Shown: in pieces, positions 55,112 through 64,000 of the stretch | Position numbering within the stretch: the stretch's first letter is position 1 | Layout: every line of letters starts with the position of its first letter | Assembly (NCBI GenBank): GCA_003342815.1 | Contig: PTEX01000138.1 | Coordinates: 1,975,456 to 2,039,455, forward strand | Reading direction: 5' to 3' | Length of the DNA: 64,000 nt | Source of the DNA: Eudromia elegans | Taxonomy: Eukaryota; Chordata; Aves; Tinamiformes; Tinamidae | The notes under the pieces: generated by a model | The model's database searches: none | Told to the model about the DNA's origin: nothing | The model's input: the letters and a program-made list of their open reading frames with translations, nothing else | Translations under genes and position numbers: made by a program

Positions 55112-57629
55112 GTAAGGAATGCACTTTTGGGGATACCCAAAACAATTGTGAGTCATTTTGCTTTGTTCTTCTGAATAAGTAAAATGTTTACTTTTTACTT
55201 ACACATAAAGGATATAAATATCCTTACAGATACAGGTAGTTATCCTGTATGTATACATAGTTCCTACTGACTTCTGTGGAAGCCTTGTTGCAGAAGGAAT
55301 GTGAGATTGAGTTGTTTTACCCAGATCTTTCTTCATGCACGGTTAACACAGTGTGTGATTTCTATAGGGTGATTTTGCCCACCATGCCTTATGCTGCTAG
55401 TGGCTTGACCTTGTAGGCTTTATACTTCCTGATGTAATCATTAGGCTGCATAGGCTCTTAGAGACAGTCTTTGTGGGCAACATGACTACATGTTTGTGTT
55501 TTTATCTGCAATGAAATTTACTCCTTAGTAGGTCGTGCAGCAGAGACCAGAATTTTGCCTTTGTAGTTATTCATAAATCAATTTAAAAAAGAGACAAGTC
55601 GTGCAATGATAAGTCTTAATTTCACAACAGTTAATTAAAAATCTAAATGTTATTTTGTGATGAGTCAACTGAAAAATACAATATAAAGTCTCAGATGTAA
55701 GTGAATTGTATGCTACTTGTATTCATGCAGGGGTAGCAGGTACTGTACTATCCAAGGAGAAGGATATCCAAATAAAGGAGGGTGAGGAAACTGCCCTCGA
55801 CACCACTTCTCCAAACTTCTTTGATCCATAGTTCTCCCTCTGTTGTTGCAACAGAGGAATAGGGAAGTTCACCCAGTTCCATTTGCCAGACCGTTCATGC
55901 AAAGCACCTCTTTCTCCTCCTCATCCTGTCTCCCCTTCCCCTAGATGATCTTAAGCTCCTTTCTACAGCTCTCTGCACTCATGAGGTCAGCAGTAAGTAC
56001 AACAGCAGTTTGGTTGCGCTGTAAATGAGCATCCAGATGGCTGAGTCATATGAACTATTTTGTACTACATAGTTTGTGGCTGTTAATTATTGATCTGTTG
56101 TTCTCAATTTTTCCAGATTAGGAGTTGAATTATACTGCTGTTAACTACATCCACATTAAATTGAAATAATCCTTTCTAATGAAGAACTCTGTATGCTCTA
56201 TCTGTCCTGATGGCCCAGTTCTACTCGTTGTCGTTATGCAGTATCTGGGCATAGCTCTGTTGCTGAATTTTTGCTAAACGAAAGGATTCTAGCTGTCCCT
56301 TCATATACTTGGTTTTTTTTTTCCTCAACCAAAGTTTATCCCAATTTGAAATGGAATTATCTCCGATTTTCTCACAGAAAGTCTATCTGGTTTTCAGGTG
56401 TAGTATCCTAGTATCCACTCAGCAGCAGAGTTGGAATATCTTAACTATTTGAAAATTTATCTTTTATTATATTCTGTACTTTAAAGCTTCTTTTGTTTCA
56501 TGAGATTTTGAATGTACTATTTTGCTTTATCCATACAGTTCCTAAAAACAGGATATATTTTTAAAATATTGGATTAATTTTAGATTTCAGAAGTGAAAAC
56601 AAATTTTAAACATATTCTATACTAGGTATTTCTGTTGTAAAACAAAAGATGAATCTTTATTGTTTTTTCAGGAACAAGTTGTTATTGATTTTGTAGATGG
56701 AGCTTCATTTCTGTGCTCAAAGTTTGCAGAGGTTGTGAACTCCAGTTCACCACTTCAATTGAAGCTCTGTCATGAAGTCTGAAAAAAGATGCAAAATTGT
56801 ATTATTGAATCCCTGAAGTTTGGGATATACAGGAGGGGAAGAGCAGATGTAGTTTTGTTACTGTGTTGCAGGAATGATAGAGACTGCATTTAATGAAAGG
56901 AGAAATGGATTTACTGTAAATAGGTTAATTATTGGAGGTTTTGCAGCAGGCTATGTTAAATTAGTTTTAGTTCCATGGCAACTCTTTCTGCTTCCTGGCT
57001 AACTTAGTTTATATAAATGTAAGACTGAAGGGGGTGGGAGATAGTACTTTCTACATAATAATATGTGGACATAAATTTCCATGTAATTAATAGAAAAAAT
57101 AGACACTTAACCTTGTTGTGTAGGGAATGTAATGTTATAGGTTGCTGGAACCAAATGTCATCAGAAACATCAGAAACAGCTAATTGAGGATGAGAGCTTT
57201 TGGTGTGCCAGTTCATCCATGATAAAAGCGTATATAGGATCTCAGCTGTAGTGCTGAGTGAGTGTGCCTTGCTCTTTTGTTTACTTTCTTAGATATGTGC
57301 TGTGAAATTATAATTTATTTTCCAGTGCGACTAGAGCTAGGTAATGTATTCATGTATTGCCCGGTCAAAATTCCCCTGCTCTTCTTTCTGTTTTGAGTTG
57401 TTTGTTTTGTTTTGATGATCGTGGGAAGTGCTCCAGCATTGAAAGGCAGACATCAGGTTTTCCAAAACTGGAAAAATTGCCAGCTCAACCATGGACAAAA
57501 ATACTTTATTTCAAAAAGTAAGGAAAAAAATCTCATCTTTTTTTCCGCAAATGCTTTCCTCTCAAAACCAGAATCTGGCGTGTTGTGGAATAATTCATGT
57601 ATCTAGACCTGCGTAGTTAGTTCAACTAG

Positions 57630-57630
57630 T

Positions 57631-57661
<31 letters not shown>
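57630..57661 (+). repeat. (TTTTG)n pentanucleotide microsatellite
   Basis: About six units of TTTTG in the long fourth intron of the YwrD-like pseudogene. Confidence 0.9.
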
Positions 57662-59132
57662 GGTAAATGGTTAAATTTTTTTCAGGAAGAAGTTGACTCA
57701 GCTTGAGCTGATTAGTTATCACTTGTGTTAATATTTAACGGTACCAGCCTGTACCCTGTTACTCTCAGGACACTCCCGCAGTGTTTTGAGGGACAATGCA
57801 TCCCCTCCCTTCATGCCAGCTGTTGGCACAGAGTGCACTGGGGGCCCTCACAGGCCTCGTGCTTCTCTTGCATTCATCTTTGCACATAGGCTTTTGTGGA
57901 TCCCAGTGCTGCAAGCGTTAAGATTCAGAGGCCCCAGTTCTGGTCTTGTTGATAGTGATACAAACTAGAAATAAATCCACTTATCTCATTTGGAAAACTA
58001 TCCTGACCCTGAGACTGTTATTCTCTCTGCCAGTCAGTTAAGCTGCTTTGATTTCCTCTCTCTCCTCCATTTGTTCTAATAGTTTATTATATGGAAAGGA
58101 AATTTTATTCCTTGTAAGGGAGAATGTAATGGCTGCTTTGCTCAGCTGACCTGAGTTACAGTGCAGTGGATAGAGCTGCGGAGCTCAGCCTCTTTACTGG
58201 GCCTGAGAATGCACATTGGTGACTGCCTGGAGCCCACTTGGCTTTGGCCATTGCCAAAAGGAGGAGGCCTGGTACTGCCTTTCCTGCAGCCATGCTCTTC
58301 ATCTGTGCAGTGGATCAAGGGATAGATTTGGCTGAAACTAGTTATTTATTTACTGTTTCTCTTTTATTTTCACCACCAGTGGGGTGCTTTCCAGACTGAT
58401 TAGTTGTCTAGTAAGCAAAACCACAGGGCCAGCATCAGGGAAGATGCATGTGGAGAACAGGACTGAATCTGCAGCAACAATTTATCATTAGATCAGGTTA
58501 AATCAACTGCTAAATTGCATCTTAACACTGTGCAGCTAAATATTGGCCCTCTCCATGGAGTAACATTAATCAAGAATCAGTAACATTAAAATATTATGGC
58601 TGATTATTTGCATTGAGACAGATTTTTCCAGTCATCTTCATTTATTGTGCAGGGTGAGCAGGAATAAATATCCTTGAGCAGCCCTATTCTGCTTTTCCTG
58701 CAATCATTAGCAAATCACAGAGCAAATAAGACCAACATAAACTTTTTCCTTCACAGCTGCTGGAAGAGTGCGGGCATGTGTACAGCATGGTAGCTACTTT
58801 CCCTGGAAGATGGCCTCCCAAGTTCTGCCAGATCTTCCCTTCCCTGGGAAGGGACGATGAGTCCCTGTGAGTAGTTTCTTAGTTTGGGTTCCACAGCCAG
58901 ATTTGCTAATGGTTAAAATATGTCATCAGTAGGGTAAGCAAAACTCATGCAAGGAGTGAGCAGGTAGTAGGATGCTGCTCTGACAAATGTCAGGAGCCTG
59001 TTGTAGTAGGGTGTCCTGCTTAACATTGTCTAATTAAGAGATAGGCTTTTTGTTTTACTTCTGTTTAAGGCATGTCTCTGCTCCTTTTTTCTCTTTCTAT
59101 TAGTATCCTGGGGTTGTTTTGGAAAGCAAGAA

Positions 59133-59598
59133 TCATCATAGAATCATAGAATGGCTAGGATTGGAAGGGACCTCTAGAGGTCATCTAGTCCAACCCCCCT
59201 GCACACCCAGGGTCTCCTAGAGCATGTGGCACAGGGTGGTGTCCAGGCGGGTTTGGAAGGTCTCCAGAGAAGGAGACTCCACCACCTCTCTGGGCAGCCT
59301 GTTCCAGGGCTCTGTCACCCTCACTGTTAAAAAATTCTTCCTCAAGTTCCTGTGGAACTTTTGGTGCCTCAATTTGTGGCCATTTCCTCTAGTTCTATCA
59401 CTGGCCACCACTGAGAAGAGGCCACTCCCATCCTCCTCACTCCCTTTCTTGAGATATTTATATACATTAATCAGGTCCCCTCTCAGTCTTCTCTTCTCCA
59501 GGCTGAAGAGGCCCAGCTCTCTCAGCCTTTGCTCATAGGGCAAATGTTCCAGGCCCCTAATCATCTTTGTGGCCCTGCACTGGACTCTCTCTAGCAGA
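59133..59598 (-). mobile_element. CR1 LINE, antisense, with open ORF2 C-terminus
   Basis: Inverted CR1 beginning ATCATAGAATCATAGAATGG and ending near CTCTCTCTAGCAG. On the minus strand 59,621-59,217 is open for 134 codons without a stop and encodes the ORF2 C-terminal region ([20 protein letters not shown], then [20 protein letters not shown]). The intact frame suggests a fairly recent insertion. It lies in the fourth intron of the YwrD-like pseudogene. Confidence 0.95.
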
Positions 59599-60805
59599 AT
59601 GGATTGCACAAAGTATTTCAAAGCCTTAGTAAGACTTATAACTTAGTTGTCTCAATGTAAACTATTTTATATTATCACTACCAAGATGTGTCATAATAGC
59701 ACACTGAGCTATGTTTCATGTGCACAACTGCTAGTTTCTTTTTCAGACCTCTGATTGTTTTTACTATATGACCTTGTGCAAGTGTTTCACATTTGCTCAC
59801 ACCCTTGTCTTTTTGAATAAAAATATTGTATATATTTGCTCCCTAACCTGCTACATGAAGTATTATGTCAATACAATGACATTATACCCAGCTTCAGCTT
59901 TCTATTTCTGTGCTTTTACTAGTTTGAGTGTGGCCTCTTTCAGTAAATTTCAACTGTACCACTGATATGTGTTAAGTCATTTTGTCTGTGTGTCTATATA
60001 GAATAAAATGGCCAATCCTCAAGAATGCAAGAGCAGGATGAAATTTTTAGAAGTATATTTGCGTAGCTATTCCCTTTTTTTGCTCACAACTACAGTTGCA
60101 GTCACAGGTAGAATGGTGTCAAGTGCAGCAGACTTTCACTTTGACTTTGTCAAAACCCATGTATTCTGATAATGCTTTTCTTATTCATGGTTTGTCTTTA
60201 AATAGAAGTCATTAACTTCTGTTGTTTATATTGAAATGATTTTTCCTTTAGTGTTTAATAAGCTATTTGACTTCATAAAATGCCACTTGTCAAATTAGTA
60301 TAGACATTAAATCTCCCCACCTTTCTGTGATGACAGCTGCATTCCTGTGTTTATAACCTGGCAGAATTTAAGAGCAGCGTTGTCAGACTTGGAGTTCTAA
60401 AATTAATCACCGATAATGGCTATTTGGGCATTTGAAAAAGTGTCCTAAATTTCAAGGTGCTGAATATCCCAGTACTGTAATTGAATTGTCAGGTGGACTG
60501 CAACAGAATTTAATTATGAATTGCAATCAGAGTATTTATGCATTCTTAGAAAAGAGTTGAACCAAACTAAAACATCTTAATCAGAATGAAAAATAACATA
60601 TTAAGCTTACCTTCTTTTGAGGGAAAATACCATTTCAAAAGCACAGTGATTCCTTGCCTACTTTATTGCCTGTGATTGAAACAGGAGTTTATGCATCTCA
60701 CTTAAAAAACGTAAGTCATTGAAATTATGTAACTTTTAAATGTCTTTAACACAGCTTGTCCTGTAAGGTGACTCTTGCCTGATGACATTTTTATTCCCCT
60801 TTCAG

Positions 60806-60958
60806 GAACTGGCAAGATATGGCAAAAGGGGATTTTATGAAGGTCGAATTGCAACTGCTGTTGTAGAAACAGTTCACAGACATGGAGGAATGATGGATTT
60901 AGAAGATGTCAGAAGCCACACCACGGATGAAGTCAAACCAATTTTCACAAATTACAGA
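60806..60958 (+). pseudogene. YwrD-like exon 5 (open)
   Basis: The acceptor CCCTTTCAG precedes 60,806 and the donor AGA|GTATGT follows 60,958. It encodes 51 codons, ELARYGKRGFYEGRIATAVV to FTNYR, with no break. It follows exon 4 directly in protein terms, although 5.7 kb of intron with a CR1 insertion separates them. Confidence 0.92.
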
Positions 60959-62952
60959 GTATGTGGACAATTCCTTCCCTATGACTGACTAAACTGGCAT
61001 ATTTTTTATTTTGATTATTTGCGTCCCACAGCTGTACACAAGCCATACAGCTTGGGCTGTAAAATGTACGTATGTATGTGTAGATGTCCTATGTGCATTA
61101 ATAGCCCATTTTGAAATTTTAGCTACCCTGATGACACTACTCATCTTCTCTGACTCTTGCGTTATGTAGGCTATGGTATTTTACAGTTATTTTTAGTTGG
61201 ATTGCTTTTACTCAGTATATAACGAGAGGTAGGTAGTAGGATATGATTATAAGCATAAATTCATAAGAATTGCGTATGGAAAAGCAAAATTGCATTTTGA
61301 ATTTCTGACTCATTAGATGTTCTAGCTTTGTCTAAACATACTATCTAATATTATTTATACTTGCTAAAACTCTTGTAGTTCTGGTTTATGCTGAGAGTAT
61401 TATGAAAAGGTAGTTGGGTTGCAGAATGTGTGAGAAGAGTGAAGGTTCGTTTTCTTGCAGGGAAGAAGTTACTGCTTACATTGTCTCAGTAGGTAGATCA
61501 GTGAACTCTGCACACCCTTTCAGACACAGTAATATTTCTAACGCGTCTCACCCCCAAAAGTAAGCATTCCTTCTAATCCAAGAAGGAAAATATATTAGTC
61601 ATGCAGCGGCACACCCACTGCTTTCTGAGCAATGTTTTATAAATACAGAAAGAAGTAGATTTGCCCAGCATGGTTCTCAGAGGCTGTTTGGCAATACTTG
61701 GCTATGTACAGGTCCCTGCCTGTAGCCTTTACTCAAGGAAACTTCTTAGTGACATCAATTGGAATTGTGTCCAAGCTAAGGAATATAGGACAAGCTGTTA
61801 GGACTAATGGGCTGCCTGATGGGTTAACTAACTTCCTGATTTCCATAGGAAACCAAAACATCCAGGTGCTTAGAACTGTATGAGATACTTGTACATTTAA
61901 CAAGATAATTTGGATTATTTCAATGGTTAGAAGGAAATATTTATTTTAATGTTCAGAAGGTGTATGCTAAGAGTGTTTAGAAACTTGTAGTATTTGCAAC
62001 TTTTTGTCCATTTTTACATGGACTTTGCTGAACCATTGCGTAGGTTGCCAAGCTGATGCTTGCTGGAAGAACCATAAAATTGCTTGATTACTCTTGCCGT
62101 AGTATATAGCTAGATCTGTAAAAGGGCTTCAGAGCTGACACTAACTTACAGCAGGGTTTGAGTGCCCTAGCTGGGAACCGTGGCTGCTCTGGCAGGGGAG
62201 AGAGCTTGTGCCTGTGCTGGGTTGGATTTGACAGTAGCAGGTGGCTGCTAACCTATCTGCTAGAGTAATTTTTGTTGGGGAGGAATAGGCAATGTCTTGA
62301 TCCCGTCAAAGGGAAGGGAGGGACTTCAGGAGACTGTGGCAAAGCAGGATTCAGAACTTTCTGTCAAGATGCCCTTTAAAAATGACACAAAGATCACTGC
62401 TTTTGGAGTGCAACACTAGAAGAAGTAGGGGTGTCCACTGACATCATTAGCATGTTTCTACATCATGAGAAAAGTCCTTTCTTGGCCTAAAATGATTCGA
62501 ATCCATATCTCTTGCCGTAGGGAGTGCGCTGATATTGCTGGGGGTGCCTTCTACTTGGTTCTTGTCTCCTGTGCCACCTCAAGTAAGAAGACATTCTGCT
62601 TACAGAGAAGGAACTAGTCCCAGAAGCTGCATCCTGGTAATGAGGACTCTGATAACAGCTCTCCAGCAAAGCAGAAGTTTAGGAAAATACACATTTGGCA
62701 GGATTTACAGGCTATCTTACTTCCCCTGATATCGACTTATGGATAAGTACTCTTATGGTTTAGGTTCTTTTTCTTTTGACAGGAGGCCTGCAGGCTCAGT
62801 GCTGAAGATCTTTTTGTGGTTTTACCTGCCTCTCCCAAGCTTCTCTTTGACTGGGACGTTCGGCTGTGGGCAGATTTAGAGCTTTTCCAGTTCTTTGGAA
62901 TATGAGGCAAAAACAAAGGCCACAGCATGACACTGACTGCACCAAGTACTGA
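60959..62952 (+). other. Intron after YwrD-like exon 5
   Basis: I searched for the next family block (the aromatic-PPNGQG region) and saw none. The rest of the gene should lie beyond the window, or be lost. No other gene or repeat was recognised. Confidence 0.6.
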
Positions 62953-64000
62953 GGATCACAGAATCATTATGGTTGGAAATTACCTTCAGGATCGAGTCCA
63001 AATGTAAACCCTTCAACACCATAACCTGCTCAACCGTGTCCCTGAGTGCCTCATCTACACGTTCCTTGAGCACTACCAGGGACGGTGACTCTACCACTTC
63101 CCCAGCAGCCTGTTCCAAGGCTTCACCACTCTTTCCATGTGGAAATTCTTTCTAACATCTAGCCTGAAACTCCCCTGGTGCAACTTGAGGCTATTTCCTT
63201 TTGTTTTACCTGTAGTTATTCTGGAAGAGAGATCAAACCCCACCTCACTACAACCTCCTTTTCAGGTAGTTGTAGAGAGTGATAAAGCCTCTGCTGAGGC
63301 TTCTCTTCTCCACACTAAATAAGCCAGCTCCCTCAGCCGCTCCTCATAAGATCTGTGCTCCAGCCCCTTCCTCACCTTCACTGCCGTCCTTTGGACACAC
63401 TCTAGCACCTCAATGTTTTTTTTGTAGTAAGGGGCCCAAAACTGAACACAAGATTTAAGGGGCCACCTCACTGGTATCCAACACACGGGGACAATCGCTG
63501 CCCTGCTTCTGCTGACTATGCTGTTTCTGATACCAGACAGTAGGCTGCTGGCCTTCCTGGCCACCTGGGCACACTGCTGGCTTGTGTTCAGCTGCCTGTT
63601 GACGAGCACTCAGATCCTTTTCTGCCACACAACTCTCCAGCCACTGTCCGCAGCCTGTAGTGCTGCTTGGGCTTGTTGTGATTGGCACTTGGCCTTGTTG
63701 AACCTCATGCAGTTGGTCACAGCCCATTGATCCAGCCCGTCCAGATCCCTCTGCAGAGCCTTCCTACCCTCAGCCATATCATCCCGGGTTGATGTCATCT
63801 GCAGACTTGCTGAGAGTACCCTCAAAGCCCTCATCCAGACTGTTGATAAAGATATTAAAGAGGAGCGACCCCAACACTGAACCCTGGGGGAACACCACTC
63901 TTGACTGGTTGCCAGCTGGATTTGACTCCATTCACTGTCACTGTCTGGGTCCTGCCATCCAGCCGGTTTTTCACCTAGTGAAGAGTCCACCTGCCTAAGC
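62953..64000 (-). mobile_element. CR1 LINE, antisense, longest copy; runs off the window
   Basis: Starts with the inverted tail GGATCACAGAATCATTATGG and continues to the window edge with ORF2 coding on the minus strand in several broken frames. Recognisable pieces are DLDGLDQWAVTNCMRFNKAK (about 63,690-63,750) and [20 protein letters not shown] (about 63,280-63,340). It is the same subfamily as the 31.65 kb copy. Frameshifts show it is inactive. Confidence 0.95.

Larger units (their letters stand above)
55112..60805 (+). other. Long intron of the YwrD-like pseudogene
   Basis: Contains the (TTTTG)n microsatellite and an antisense CR1 (59,133-59,598). The stretch about 58,480-58,760 is AT-rich with many homeobox-like TAAT/ATTA cores and may be a conserved non-coding element. 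No further coding exon is expected, because exons 4 and 5 are adjacent in the protein. Confidence 0.75.
49383..60958 (+). pseudogene. YwrD-type gamma-glutamyltransferase-like gene, decayed; 3' half outside window
   Basis: Five exons (about 49,425-49,494, 52,100-52,267, 53,753-53,906, 54,906-55,111, 60,806-60,958) encode in order the N-terminal half of a gamma-glutamyltransferase (glutathione hydrolase) fold of the YwrD subfamily. Intact members are Ntn-hydrolase proenzymes that split glutathione gamma-glutamyl bonds. Landmarks are [73 protein letters not shown] and GKRGFYEGRIATAVVE. Splice phases agree at every junction. Two separate 1-base deletions (near 52,159 and 54,949) break the frame, an in-frame TAG follows the first, and no ATG is seen between the upstream stop (49,380-49,382) and the first conserved motif. 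The catalytic-threonine half would lie past 61 kb. Retention of long coding blocks suggests fairly recent loss. Assembly errors at both sites are the alternative. Confidence 0.85.

Noticed and set aside
56672..56781. Acceptor-like TTTTTTCAG and a short open stretch in the YwrD-like intron
   Set aside because: YwrD-like exons 4 and 5 are already adjacent in protein terms, and the stretch does not resemble the family.
58757..58868. Exon-like segment after CCTTCACAG
   Set aside because: It has no gamma-glutamyltransferase motif, and its frame does not connect to either neighbouring exon.
59217..59621. 134-codon minus-strand open frame as a host gene
   Set aside because: It is the C-terminal end of CR1 ORF2, bounded by the CR1 terminal repeat.

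Overview
The window is vertebrate nuclear DNA, almost certainly from a bird. It has long introns, AT-rich non-coding DNA with local GC-rich blocks, and several 5'-truncated CR1 (chicken repeat 1) LINE copies in both orientations. No other interspersed repeat family was recognised.

Layout. Positions 1 to about 33,000 (+ strand) carry the 3' part of WWTR1 (the Hippo-pathway co-activator TAZ). Five coding exons (8021-8157, 21670-21860, 27365-27498, 27966-28078, 29013-29197) join in a single open frame of 252 codons plus stop. They run from the middle of the WW domain to the C-terminal PDZ-binding motif, and the first coding exon(s) lie upstream of the window. A long AT-rich 3' UTR follows, with several possible poly(A) signals, an inverted-repeat hairpin and a CR1 insertion. 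From 36,144 to 36,970 there is a degenerate minisatellite of about 44 bp period. It abuts a CpG island (36,975-37,430) that looks like a promoter although no known gene starts there. On the minus strand, 46010 down to 40888 holds all five coding exons of TM4SF4 (201 aa), with a TATA box about 190 bp upstream of the start codon. WWTR1 and TM4SF4 are tail to tail, the arrangement I recall for the mammalian locus.

From 49,400 to 60,958 (+ strand) I reconstruct five exons of a gamma-glutamyltransferase-like gene of the bacterial YwrD type. The intron phases fit, but there are two separate 1-base deletions and no visible start codon, so it looks like a unitary pseudogene or one in decay. Its 3' half lies beyond the window. 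The last kilobase is a CR1 element on the minus strand.

The two functional genes share no pathway: WWTR1 is a transcriptional co-activator for TEAD factors and TM4SF4 is a four-span membrane protein of epithelia. The most novel items are the decayed YwrD-type gene, the orphan CpG island with its neighbouring minisatellite, and a GC-AG intron in WWTR1.
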